From a virus: a stretch of DNA of 36,829 bases. Positions within the stretch are counted from its first letter, which is position 1. Each line of letters opens with the position of its first letter. Below, one piece after another: positions 1 to 6,959 of this stretch. Where the stretch lies: IMG/VR virus record IMGVR_UViG_3300048997_000351, positions 1 to 36,829 of that record. One strand, 5' to 3'. The notes under the pieces were generated by a model, which worked only from the letters and a program-made list of their open reading frames with translations, searched no databases and was not told where the DNA came from. A program made the translations under genes and the position numbers.

Positions 1-104
1 GTGGGCTGGACGACGCCGAAGCTTCGGCCGAGGTCGTGGAGGATGCCGCGCCAGCCGGTGGGCAGGTCCTCGATGACGCCGCAATCTGCGTGCTGCTGAG
101 TCAC
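1..104 (-). CDS. Small tagged protein, 5' part (continues across the circular junction to 36784)
   Basis: A GTG start at 104 overlaps the stop of the upstream gene (GTGA). The 34 visible codons begin MTQQHADCGVIEDLPTGWRG and closely match the N-terminus of the gene at 35921-36121. The frame leaves two bases at position 1. Adding the reverse complement of 36829-36784 completes a 49-residue protein that ends HQAQAEDGGPEAGE and a TAG stop. I therefore read this as one gene cut by linearisation of a circle. Function is unknown. It is hydrophilic, with no signal peptide or membrane segment, and carries the EAGE tail shared by its neighbours. Confidence 0.7.
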   Translation of the reverse strand, partial: MTQQHADCGVIEDLPTGWRGILHDLGRSFGVVQP

Positions 105-562
105 TGTCCTGCCTCTAACCCGCGACCGGCCTGCTGCGGCGCCTGTTCGGCGGTGGTCTCCCGGTCGCCGTAGTTGATCATGTGGACGTTGTGGCCGACT
201 GCGCTCTTCTGCACGTTGATCTGGCCGCCGCCGGTGTTCACTATCAGTGGGCCCTGGTGATTATCGGCGCTGGGCTGGCGGTCGCCCGCGTCGCCGCGGC
301 CGCGGCCACCATGCCCGCCCGCCTCGCCCGCGGCCACATTGCGGACTGCGGCGCCGTGCCCGAAGGCCTGGCCGATGATGCTGATGTCCTCAGCGCCGGT
401 GTGGGTGATGCCTCCGGTCTGCGGCTGGCCGGCCTGCGCAGCACGGACCTCGGCCCGCGCCTGCTTTTCGGCATTGTGCTCATCAAGCCACCGCTGGGCT
501 TCCTGCTCTCGTTCCTGGCGCTCGGCTTCGCGTTCTTGCTGGCCTCGCCCGAACAACTTCAC
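101..562 (-). CDS. Tagged protein with Gly/Asn-rich RHIM-like segment (copy 1)
   Basis: The 153-residue protein starts at GTG 562 and opens MKLFGRG. A charged helical stretch (about residues 8-40, rich in E, Q and R) follows, then a Gly-rich region. Near residues 105-135 lies an Asn/Gly/beta-rich segment, IVNTGGGQINVQ followed by AVGHNVHMINYG. That segment loosely resembles RHIM-like or bacterial amyloid signalling motifs (a short hydrophobic-Q/V-G core followed by N and M/I). The C-terminus is GLEAGQ; CAG TGA overlaps the GTG start of the next gene. A near-copy lies at 36118-36561. No enzymatic motif is visible. The amyloid idea is inference only. Confidence 0.75.
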   Translation of the reverse strand: MKLFGRGQQEREAERQEREQEAQRWLDEHNAEKQARAEVRAAQAGQPQTGGITHTGAEDISIIGQAFGHGAAVRNVAAGEAGGHGGRGRGDAGDRQPSADNHQGPLIVNTGGGQINVQKSAVGHNVHMINYGDRETTAEQAPQQAGRGLEAGQ

Positions 563-624
563 TGACCCGCCTCCTTCCCGGCAGGACCCTGGCCGCCGGT
601 GACTCCGGCGGCCAGGGCATTGAT
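559..624 (-). pseudogene. Remnant of a tagged small gene (tail only)
   Basis: In frame on the minus strand, the codons just before the start of the 562 gene read GGQGPAGKEAGQ and end in a TGA that overlaps that start. No ATG or GTG lies at a sensible place upstream in this frame; CTG at 615 would be the only nearby candidate. It occupies the position that the intact 61-residue gene 36558-36743 holds in the other copy of the duplicated block. I read it as the 3' remnant of such a gene, kept perhaps because its end supplies the ribosome binding site for the next gene. Confidence 0.45.
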
Positions 625-628
625 CGTG

Positions 629-805
629 CTACTCGCCGGCTTCGCGGCCGCCGTGCTCGGCCTGACGCTCGGCCACCGCCGCCAGCCGGGCCGCTTCTCC
701 TGCCGAAACGGCCTGGAAATTGCCCCCCGCACTCCACGCCTGGGCGTGCTCAGCCATCCGTGCGGCGTCCCGGGCCCCGGCCGCTGCGCGCTGTTCCTCG
801 TTCAT
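629..805 (-). CDS. Small tagged protein, 58 aa
   Basis: The ATG at 805 is preceded by a clear AAGGA ribosome binding site eight bases upstream, so I prefer it to longer readings of the frame. The product (MNEEQRAAAG...) is Ala/Glu/Arg/Gln-rich, probably helical, with no cysteine cluster, signal peptide or membrane segment. It ends RQAEHGGREAGE. The TAG stop is not overlapped by another start, so the tail is not needed as a ribosome binding site here. The last dozen residues resemble the tails of the genes at 846, 1141, 36558 and the junction gene, while the N-terminus does not. Function unknown. Confidence 0.65.
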   Translation of the reverse strand: MNEEQRAAAGARDAARMAEHAQAWSAGGNFQAVSAGEAARLAAVAERQAEHGGREAGE

Positions 806-845
806 GATCAGTTCCTTTCCGTGTTCCTGAGTGACTGGGGCTGGG

Positions 846-1061
846 TTATTCGCCAGCCTCAGGGCCGCCGGCCTGTGCCTGAACCGCGCCCTGGGCGAGA
901 CCGCCGGGGAGGGCGACCTCCATCCCTCTGCCCACCGCGCCGCCACCGGCCGGCCCCGCGCTCATGTCCAACCCAGACGCCTGACGAGCCGCCTCTGCTT
1001 CCGCCTCTTCGCGCTCCTCCGCAGCGAACTGAACCTTGCTCACGTACTCGAACCTGTCCAT
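846..1061 (-). CDS. Small tagged protein, 71 aa
   Basis: It starts at ATG 1061 (MDRFEYVSKVQF...), with GGAG eight bases upstream; the open frame extends further but lacks a better site. An acidic helical N-terminal half (runs of E, A and R, residues 10-30) leads into a Gly/Ala-rich half. The end is VQAQAGGPEAGE. The next gene downstream begins 40 bases after the stop with its own AAGGA site, so the EAGE tail here is not explained by overlap with a downstream gene. No recognisable domain. Confidence 0.65.
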   Translation of the reverse strand: MDRFEYVSKVQFAAEEREEAEAEAARQASGLDMSAGPAGGGAVGRGMEVALPGGLAQGAVQAQAGGPEAGE

Positions 1062-1140
1062 GACCCGATCTCCTATCTGAGTGCTCCGGCGGCGTGCCTT
1101 TTGCGCACCGCCTCGGTTGTGCGGTTTTCCACCGGCGGGG

Positions 1141-1434
1141 CTATTCGCCCGCCTCAACGCCGCCGTTGGCGGCCTCGGCCTGGTGCTCGGCGGCAATCTG
1201 AGTGAGCCCGCGCTCGGCGTGCTCGCGGACTAGGCCCTCGCGGGCGCTGTGCTCGGCGTAGGCAGGCTGTCCGTGGGCCTGCCAGTAGGTCTCATAGGCG
1301 GCGGCCTCGGCCTCTAGGGCGGCCTGACGGTCGTCCCGGCTGGCCGCCGGGTCGGCGAGTGTGCCGGCACTGCGCATGGTGGCCCGGCTGGCGTCCGCCG
1401 CGGTGGCCACCTCGGGCCCGTAAAAGGTGCTCAT
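1141..1434 (-). CDS. Small tagged protein, 97 aa
   Basis: The ATG at 1434 overlaps the TGA of the upstream gene (ATGA). The product (MSTFYGPEVATAADASRATM...) is an Ala/Glu/His-rich, predicted all-helical protein without cysteines. It ends HQAEAANGGVEAGE. A 79-base gap follows before the next gene, which has its own ribosome binding site, so the tail codons do not serve translation of a neighbour. Function unknown; the shared tail and the operon link it to the transfer genes. Confidence 0.7.
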   Translation of the reverse strand: MSTFYGPEVATAADASRATMRSAGTLADPAASRDDRQAALEAEAAAYETYWQAHGQPAYAEHSAREGLVREHAERGLTQIAAEHQAEAANGGVEAGE

Positions 1435-1802
1435 CGGGTTTGGTCTCCCATCTGGAAGCCGCGCCACTTGGCGTATCGCCGGGCGTGACGCCCGCACAGC
1501 AGGCCGGCCTCCTGAACTTCCCGCCCGTGGGCGCGCATCTGGAACCGGATCTCGTAGTCCGGCCCGCGGTGGCAGAACCACCACTCGCAGTGGAGGCCGG
1601 CCTGGACGTCGGCGGACCTGTCCTCGTCAGTGGCGGCCAGGATGACGTGACCCCAGGACCGGCGCAAAACGTCCTGCACTGGCCACCACCGGGTCTGCCA
1701 CGTCAGCCAGCGGGCATAGATCCCGGCCAGCCCCCGGTGCGGCCCGGGGCCGCTGACAGCCAGGTACCGGGTGGCGAAGCGCCGATAGAGATTCCGGATC
1801 AC
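1431..1802 (-). CDS. Unrecognised Cys/His/Trp-rich protein, 123 aa
   Basis: GTG 1802 overlaps the upstream stop (GTGA) and its own stop overlaps the ATG of the next gene. The first half is rich in Trp and Arg (ARWLTWQTRWWPVQ). The second half carries a possible zinc site: HCEWWFCH, then LLCGRHARR. Unlike most of its neighbours it lacks the EAG tail (it ends GDQTR) although it has the same overlapping stop/start, which makes it a useful control. Function unknown. Confidence 0.7.
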   Translation of the reverse strand: MIRNLYRRFATRYLAVSGPGPHRGLAGIYARWLTWQTRWWPVQDVLRRSWGHVILAATDEDRSADVQAGLHCEWWFCHRGPDYEIRFQMRAHGREVQEAGLLCGRHARRYAKWRGFQMGDQTR

Positions 1803-1927
1803 CGCCCGGCCTCCACTTCGATCTCGCGGACGAACGGCTCACGGCTGGCCTGTTCGTAGTCGGCCTGCTCAGCGAGCTGCGCCTGAGTCACCGGCGGCCG
1901 CCCGGAAGCCTCATGCCCAGCGCTCAT
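1799..1927 (-). CDS. Very small tagged protein, 42 aa
   Basis: The reading frame is bounded by ATGA at 1927 (overlapping the upstream stop) and GTGA at its own stop. The ribosome binding site is the GGGAGG contained in the last codons of the upstream gene. The product starts MSAGHEASGRPPV, is hydrophilic and mostly Gln/Glu/Ala, and ends EIEVEAGR. It is too short for domain assignment. Its support is the unbroken chain of overlapping starts and stops and the shared tail. Confidence 0.65.
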   Translation of the reverse strand: MSAGHEASGRPPVTQAQLAEQADYEQASREPFVREIEVEAGR

Positions 1928-2220
1928 TGCCCGGCCTCCCGGTTCGCCTCGCGGTAGGGCGGATGCGCCCGGGCCGCGCGGGCTTCCTTCGGCCGGTCGT
2001 GGCCGGAGATCCCCATCTCTATCGAGTGGTAGACGTCGCGCTCGAACTGGTTACGGGCGGGCTGCCCGGCGTGCCAGCGGGCTTGCGCCTCGGCCTGGCG
2101 CTCGCCGGCCGCCGGGTCGCTGACCCATGTCCGTGACTGGTGCTGGCGGCCCCGGGCGGCGTCGGCGGCGCCCTGGGCGATACCCGCGGCCCGGTCGGCC
2201 GCCCGGTCGGTGAGCGTCAT
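1924..2220 (-). CDS. Small tagged protein, 98 aa
   Basis: The ATG at 2220 overlaps the stop of the upstream gene, whose final codons supply GGAGG. I prefer this to an upstream start in the same frame. The product opens MTLTDRAADRAAG, is Arg/Ala/Gln/His-rich with no cysteine or hydrophobic segment, and ends YREANREAGQ. The CAA TGA end overlaps the ATG of the next gene. No known family recognised. Confidence 0.7.
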   Translation of the reverse strand: MTLTDRAADRAAGIAQGAADAARGRQHQSRTWVSDPAAGERQAEAQARWHAGQPARNQFERDVYHSIEMGISGHDRPKEARAARAHPPYREANREAGQ

Positions 2221-2492
2221 CGCCCGGCCTCCATCCCGGCTTCCTGCCGGGCCCACCCTCGGGCCTGCGCGCCCTCATAAGCGGCCTGGACACCCTCGAA
2301 GTTCGCCACCGCCCTGGTAGTCTCCCGGGCCCCGGGTCCGTGGCTGACGCTTGCCCAGTGGACGGCGAAGAGGGCGTCCTCGGTGTCCGTCCACGTGGGC
2401 TCTTGCGGCCCGATCTCAGGGTCACGTTCGGGTTCCGGCACTTCCCCGGCTTCCCATGCAAGGTCGGGTCCTATGTCGTCGCGGTACGTCAT
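2217..2492 (-). CDS. Small tagged acidic protein, 91 aa
   Basis: ATG 2492 overlaps the upstream stop. The N-terminal 40 residues are acidic (repeated E/D/P). A helical part then contains LFAVHWASVSHG and ends ARQEAGMEAGR, so the EAG triplet occurs twice within eight residues. The CGA TGA end overlaps the next ATG. It is soluble in character, of unknown function, and belongs to the tight chain 1431-2890. Confidence 0.7.
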   Translation of the reverse strand: MTYRDDIGPDLAWEAGEVPEPERDPEIGPQEPTWTDTEDALFAVHWASVSHGPGARETTRAVANFEGVQAAYEGAQARGWARQEAGMEAGR

Positions 2493-2890
2493 TGGCCCGC
2501 CTCCCGGCCCGTCTCGCGTACGGCGGCCGCGAGCTCGTCGGCCGCGGTCTCCGGGTAACCATCCGGCCAGAACTGGGCGGCCCGCTCCGGGGTGGCCTGA
2601 GACACCCCGTGGAAGTGAGCGTCCAGATCCCGGAAGTCGACTCCGGCCATCGCGGCGTCGTTGTCTTCGCGGGCGATGTCCGCCCGCTGGCCGGCGTCGG
2701 CCGCGAGCTCCGGGAACCCGGCCTCGCGGTACGCCGTAGCGATGTCCTCGAATTCGCCGATCGCCTGGGCGGTCGCCTCAACCAGCTGCTCCTGGCGGAC
2801 TGTGGCCTGGGCCGCGTCCTGGTCGTGGCGGGCGAGGTCCTGCCACGCCTCGGTCTCCTGCATCCGGGCCGGGCCGGCTCCGGCGGCCAT
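2489..2890 (-). CDS. Tagged helical protein, 133 aa
   Basis: It begins at ATG 2890, overlapping the previous stop by one base (TGATG). The sequence is Ala/Glu/Asp/Gln-rich and probably helical, with the distinctive stretch FEDIATAYREAGFPELA near residue 50 and FWPDGYPETAADELA near residue 108. It ends RETGREAGQ. No catalytic motif, signal peptide or membrane segment is visible. It is one of the longer small tagged proteins and might be a real effector if the tail is a translocation signal; that is inference. Confidence 0.75.
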   Translation of the reverse strand: MAAGAGPARMQETEAWQDLARHDQDAAQATVRQEQLVEATAQAIGEFEDIATAYREAGFPELAADAGQRADIAREDNDAAMAGVDFRDLDAHFHGVSQATPERAAQFWPDGYPETAADELAAAVRETGREAGQ

Positions 2891-3105
2891 CAGCCGCCGG
2901 CTTCCGGGCTGTCAGCCTCCGCCTGCCGGCTGCTGGCTTCCATCGCATCCGCGACGGGTGACTCCGGCGAGAACGCGTGCTCGGCGGCGCGTATCCCCGC
3001 GGGCGTCCAGCCCCCTCCGGCGAACCTGTCCGCAAGGGCCGCGTGTGCCTCCTCGCGGGTCTGAGCGCTGCCCTGCCCGGCTCCCTGGCCGTTTGCTAGC
3101 TTCAT
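2890..3105 (-). CDS. Small tagged protein, 71 aa
   Basis: The ATG at 3105 is preceded by AAGG eight bases upstream; the frame stays open upstream but lacks a better site. The product starts MKLANGQGAGQGS and has a short segment FAGGGWTPAGIRAAEHAF before ending QAEADSPEAGG, the only carrier with a final glycine. A 35-base gap separates it from the WhiB-like gene upstream, so it may begin a new translational block. Function unknown. Confidence 0.65.
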   Translation of the reverse strand: MKLANGQGAGQGSAQTREEAHAALADRFAGGGWTPAGIRAAEHAFSPESPVADAMEASSRQAEADSPEAGG

Positions 3106-3140
3106 CGGTGATCCCTTCTGCCTGCTGAGTGGATGTGGAT

Positions 3141-3776
3141 CTAGGCCCGGCTGGACGTTGCTGCGTCCGGCCGGGTCGCTTGTGAGGTGCGGCGGCGCTC
3201 GAAGTCGACGCCGCCCCAGACGCCCCACCGCTCACCGTTGGCCTCGGCGATTTCGAGGCACCGGCGGCGGATCGGGCATGCGAAGCAGATGGCCTGTGCC
3301 TGGGGGACGCGCTGCCGGTGCTCGGCGGCGGTTTCGCCGTCCTGGCCGAAGAACAGATCCAGGGCGGTGGTCCGGCACGCGGCCGCGTGGACGGTCATCC
3401 CGAGTTCGGCCTTGGCGGTGATGCGGCGGTCTGACCGCGGCCGTCCCGTGCGCTCGGCGGCCCGCTCGCGTTCCCGGCGCTTGTCCTCCCGGTCTCTGGC
3501 CCGGCGCCGCTCGGCCTGCTCCGCGGTCTCTGGCTGCGGTGACGTTCCCGGTGGTGCGACGTAGAAGATGCGGGCCTCCTTGCCGATGTGAGGCCGGAAC
3601 TCGGTCTCGTGGATCAGGGTGCCCCGGCGCCACATGCGGTAGATGACGTCGGCGATCGTCATTGAGCCGGGCTTGCGGTAGCCCAGGTGGGCAGCGACCT
3701 CGTAGGCGGTCTGCCCAGGCCGCTCGGCGAGTTCGGCGAGGATACGCGGGCGTTCTTCCGCCGCGTGGACGGTCAT
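3141..3776 (-). CDS. WhiB-family regulator with extra N-terminal winged-helix-like domain
   Basis: The C-terminal half carries the WhiB signature. Cys134 is followed by a C-x2-C-x5-C cluster (C164, C167, C173) that would hold a [4Fe-4S] cluster, then GVWGG at 185-189 and a basic tail. WhiB proteins are restricted to actinobacteria and their phages and act as redox or NO-responsive transcription factors with sigma factors. Typical members have about 80-130 residues. This one has 211 because of an N-terminal module (residues 5-75, 'ERPRILAELAERPGQTAYEVA') resembling a winged helix, then an Arg/Glu-rich linker (85-115). The start overlaps the stop of the primase-polymerase gene. It is a likely regulator of the transfer operon. 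Confidence 0.88.
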   Translation of the reverse strand: MTVHAAEERPRILAELAERPGQTAYEVAAHLGYRKPGSMTIADVIYRMWRRGTLIHETEFRPHIGKEARIFYVAPPGTSPQPETAEQAERRRARDREDKRRERERAAERTGRPRSDRRITAKAELGMTVHAAACRTTALDLFFGQDGETAAEHRQRVPQAQAICFACPIRRRCLEIAEANGERWGVWGGVDFERRRTSQATRPDAATSSRA

Positions 3777-4639
3777 TGTCCGGCCTCCTTGTCCAGTTGC
3801 GGAGTGGTCTGCGGCACCGCGGTTACGGTCTGCTGCGGTGCCTTGTGCTCAAAAGGGCGGGTAGTGGTCCCGGCGCTGGCGGTCCGCTGGGCGGATGCGA
3901 TGGTCCGGTCGATCTCGCGGTCGTCTAGTCCTGCGGCCCGGGCGGCGCTGGCGATGCTGTCCAAGGTGGCTGTGTCGCCTGCTTCAGCGGCCCGGCAGCT
4001 GGCCCAGAACAAACCCGCGTTCCGGTTGCCCTCGGTCTGCTGGCCGACCCAGTCGGCCAGGTGGCCGAGGTCCTTCGGCCGGTCTCCGCGTTCTGGTGCC
4101 CGGTAGGCCTGCCGCTGCGGTGTCGGCGCGAGTAGCTGGCGGGCCTGGCCCCAGTCGAACGTGTCCGAGCTCGGTGAGGTCCTGGCCACCGTGTACTCGC
4201 GCCCGGCGATCCGGGACGGGCTGGCCACGACGTAGCCGCCCTGGCTGCGGAAGTCGACATAGACGCCGGGCAGGTGGCCGTTGGCTTGCTCGGTTCCGGC
4301 GTAATAGGCGTGGAACCCGCCGCTCGGGGTGCGGACCACGGCCATGGGCACTCCGGTCAGCCCGGCTTGCTTGAGCCGTCCCCACGCGCCGAACCCGTCG
4401 CCCTTGCCTTGGTGCTTGTCAACGTCGACCACGTCCGGGCCCGGCAGCCCGGTGGCGATCGCCAGGTTGGATCGCGGCTCGCTTTTCCACCACCGCTCGA
4501 TTGCCTTGTGGTCGGTGGTGGCGTCCTTGAACCCGTGTTCGGTGGCGGGCCGCTTGTTGCCCGGCTGGACGGGGAACACAGGCCAGCCGACGTCGGCGTA
4601 GCGGTGGGCGGCTTCCTCCCGGCCGCGGCTCCGGCTCAC
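3773..4639 (-). CDS. Primase-polymerase (AEP) carrying the EAGQ tail
   Basis: This is an archaeo-eukaryotic primase-type domain of the bifunctional DNA primase/polymerase family. It has the entry motif GWPVFPVQPGNKRP (18-31), the metal-binding DVVDVD (69-74), GGFHAYY near 107, and GGYVVASPS (134-142). GTG 4639 overlaps the upstream stop and gives 288 residues. The C-terminal region is a helical domain, and the protein ends LDKEAGQ. It sits directly behind the coupling protein and DUF4913 genes. Plasmid primases such as RP4 TraC and ColIb Sog are known to be transferred to recipients, and this one could prime complementary-strand synthesis there. A second, untagged homologue lies at 23179. Confidence 0.88.
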   Translation of the reverse strand: MSRSRGREEAAHRYADVGWPVFPVQPGNKRPATEHGFKDATTDHKAIERWWKSEPRSNLAIATGLPGPDVVDVDKHQGKGDGFGAWGRLKQAGLTGVPMAVVRTPSGGFHAYYAGTEQANGHLPGVYVDFRSQGGYVVASPSRIAGREYTVARTSPSSDTFDWGQARQLLAPTPQRQAYRAPERGDRPKDLGHLADWVGQQTEGNRNAGLFWASCRAAEAGDTATLDSIASAARAAGLDDREIDRTIASAQRTASAGTTTRPFEHKAPQQTVTAVPQTTPQLDKEAGQ

Positions 4640-5280
4640 CGGCCACCCCAGCCTGCATAGGCGCGCTGCCGCTGCCGTTCCCGCGCGTGATCGCAGCTGC
4701 TTGTCTCGGCCTTCAGCTGGGCTGCGACGGCCGGCAGGAACCGCGTAGCGAACTCGGCTTGGGAGTTGAGCACACCAGCGGTCCGGCTCGGCCGCAGGTA
4801 CAGCACCGCCCATAGTTCGCTGAACCAGTCCAGGGTCACGAGGCACAGCGGATGCTGGTCCCAGCACTCGGCGAGAGGGGCCGCCAAGTACCCGTAGTGA
4901 GGCCGGTAGATCTGATCGACCCATGCACGAATCCGGGCGAGCGCGGCGGCCCGGTCCTCAGGTGTGAGGTCATCGGCCCACCACTCGACGGACGGCGCCG
5001 GGTTGTGGCCAGGCCCGGGGTTGGGCGGCAGCAGGGACTCAATCGCCGTGGCGAGCTCGGCGAGCTTTTCGCCGAAGCCGTCCAGCGACTCCAGGACCTC
5101 GCCGTGGCCGGTCACGGTGGACCGCAGGTCGTCGACGGACGTACCGAGCCCAGTGAGCGCCTGGCCGACGTCCCGGTAGTGCTCACCTTCACGGTTATCC
5201 AGCGCACCGAACTGCTCGGCGAGCTTCTGCATCTGCAGGAGAGCGGCGGTGACGCCGCTGTCCGGTGCCGGGGTCGTCAC
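4636..5280 (-). CDS. DUF4913-like coiled-coil protein
   Basis: The protein has 214 residues from GTG 5280, which overlaps the stop of the coupling-protein gene. Residues 10-85 form a probable coiled coil (LLQMQKLAEQFGAL, then VDDLRSTVTGHGEVLESL). The C-terminal part, with WVDQIYRPHYG, CWDQHPLCLVTLDWFSELW and a final Arg-rich tail, fits the DUF4913 family. That family is common beside TraG-like and primase-polymerase genes in actinobacterial plasmids. The function is not established; a coupling-protein partner is plausible from position. It lacks the EAG tail. Confidence 0.75.
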   Translation of the reverse strand: MTTPAPDSGVTAALLQMQKLAEQFGALDNREGEHYRDVGQALTGLGTSVDDLRSTVTGHGEVLESLDGFGEKLAELATAIESLLPPNPGPGHNPAPSVEWWADDLTPEDRAAALARIRAWVDQIYRPHYGYLAAPLAECWDQHPLCLVTLDWFSELWAVLYLRPSRTAGVLNSQAEFATRFLPAVAAQLKAETSSCDHARERQRQRAYAGWGGR

Positions 5281-6959
5281 CGGACCCCCGAAGTCCAGGA
5301 GTAAGCGGACTCGGCCCGGGCCGCCACGGTCTCAGGTGAGTCCACGGCAGGCACCGGATCGGGCAGTTCCCCCGGCACGTGATCGGCCAGCAGGACGGAG
5401 GCGTCCCAGGACGCGCGGGCGGCCGCCGGGAGGGTTGCCCAGCCGCGCCGCCGGGCCTTCTTGTAGAGCCGGTCTTTCCAGGCCATTGGCAGGCGGGCGA
5501 TCACCGGCGACAGGCCGCCGCGGATGACGAGGGCGTGCCGGGCCGGCAGCGCCCGGACCATGCCCGGCGTCATCACGTTGTGCATTGACTCGTGCTCCTG
5601 GCCCTTGAGCCGGTAGGCCGCCTGGTCGCACAGTTCAGACGCCATCTTCAGCGTGTTCGGGTCGGTAATGCCGGGCAGCCAGGCCTTGGCTCCGCAGGTG
5701 TCCATCACGATCTGGGCGCCGTCCTTGCCCCAGCGCTCACGCAGCTGCGCCTCGCCATGTACGACGGGGATGATCTGAACGCCCTTGCCGCCGGAGTCGG
5801 CCAGCCAGAACGGCAGCGGCACCGGGCAAATCTGGGTGACCTCGTCCAGTGCCATGAGCAGCGGCGGATCGAGGCGGCCGCCCTTGGAGGCCTGGCCGAT
5901 CTGCGTGGCCACGTAGTGCAGTTCGCTGGTCATCGCCGCGAACAGCGGTGCGAGCGGGGCGTCTTCCTGCCCGGCGTTGTCGGCGATCATGTAGAGCGTG
6001 CCGGACTTGCGCAGGAAGCCGGTCAGGTCCAGCGTGTCGCCCGGGTCAGGCAGCACGGCGGCGGCGAGCGCCGGATTCATGAGGAACCCGAGCATCTGGC
6101 TCATCACGATCTCGTTCGTCGCCGCAGTCTTGTCGGCCGCGTTGCGCAGCTGGGACAGCTCAACCGACCAGTCGACCGCGCCGTGCTCGGTGAGGATTTC
6201 CTCGGCCGGCATCGCGCCGCCGGTGCTTGAGCGCAGCGCCCACATGGCGACCAGCATCATGTCGCCATCGACCAGGGCGGCCGCGTGGAACATCGCCCGG
6301 AGATAGGTCCGGGCAGCGTTCTTGAAGAGTTCGGAGTCCTTGCCGACGTTGACGGCGTTGGCGAACCCGTCCGCGCGGCGGATGGCCACCGCCTTGTCCT
6401 CGCAGCCCGCGATGGGCGACCACCGGAAGGTGCTGGCCACGGCACCGATCGCCGCCGGGTTGAATACCTCCACCGGGCGGCCTCCGCGAGCCCGGATGCC
6501 GGAGGTCAGCCCGTACACGTCGGGCTTGGTGGTCGTACTCAGCACGGGACCCGGGTAGTGCATGACGATCCGCGCCAGCCAGCCCGTCTTGCCGGTTCGG
6601 GGCGGTGCCATCACGAGGACGTGCTCTTCGAGCGGCACCCGCATGCCGTGCCGATAGTGCGCCCGGCCGAGCATGATGCTGTACCCGGCCGCAGTGACTA
6701 TGACCCGGGCCCAGAACGGCAGCGAGGGGCGGATCTTGTCGCTCCGGCGGAACGCGGCCAGCCGGCCCCAGCGCAGCCAGAGCTCAAAGACGGTGGCGTG
6801 CCCGCGGCCCGGGTGAAGCCGGAGCCGGACCCGGATCCGGTTGTGGCGAACCCGATTGCCGGGCAGGCAGCGCTGAGGAATGAACGCCCACCACAGAGCG
6901 CGGCCGATGAGGGCCAGGACGACGAGGACGATCAGGGCGGCGATCAGAAGGTGCATCAT
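5277..6959 (-). CDS. Type IV coupling protein (VirD4/TraG/TraD-like ATPase)
   Basis: This is a 560-residue conjugative coupling ATPase. An N-terminal membrane segment (about residues 3-27) is followed by a possible second one near 82-98. Walker A is APPRTGKT (118-125) and Walker B is LLMALDE (367-373). The all-alpha domain lies between them (about 208-300). Such hexameric pumps bring relaxase-DNA complexes and protein substrates to the transfer channel. It is the best candidate reader of the EAG tail found on relaxase, primase and the small proteins. ATG 6959 overlaps the upstream stop. No VirB4, VirB6 or other channel gene was seen in the window. Confidence 0.92.
   Translation of the reverse strand: MMHLLIAALIVLVVLALIGRALWWAFIPQRCLPGNRVRHNRIRVRLRLHPGRGHATVFELWLRWGRLAAFRRSDKIRPSLPFWARVIVTAAGYSIMLGRAHYRHGMRVPLEEHVLVMAPPRTGKTGWLARIVMHYPGPVLSTTTKPDVYGLTSGIRARGGRPVEVFNPAAIGAVASTFRWSPIAGCEDKAVAIRRADGFANAVNVGKDSELFKNAARTYLRAMFHAAALVDGDMMLVAMWALRSSTGGAMPAEEILTEHGAVDWSVELSQLRNAADKTAATNEIVMSQMLGFLMNPALAAAVLPDPGDTLDLTGFLRKSGTLYMIADNAGQEDAPLAPLFAAMTSELHYVATQIGQASKGGRLDPPLLMALDEVTQICPVPLPFWLADSGGKGVQIIPVVHGEAQLRERWGKDGAQIVMDTCGAKAWLPGITDPNTLKMASELCDQAAYRLKGQEHESMHNVMTPGMVRALPARHALVIRGGLSPVIARLPMAWKDRLYKKARRRGWATLPAAARASWDASVLLADHVPGELPDPVPAVDSPETVAARAESAYSWTSGVR

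Noticed and set aside
1-562. Terminal direct repeats of a linear plasmid or assembly overlap
   Set aside because: The two copies differ at scattered bases and by an 18-base deletion, do not reach the right end of the window, and make sense as a tandem duplication once the ends are joined.
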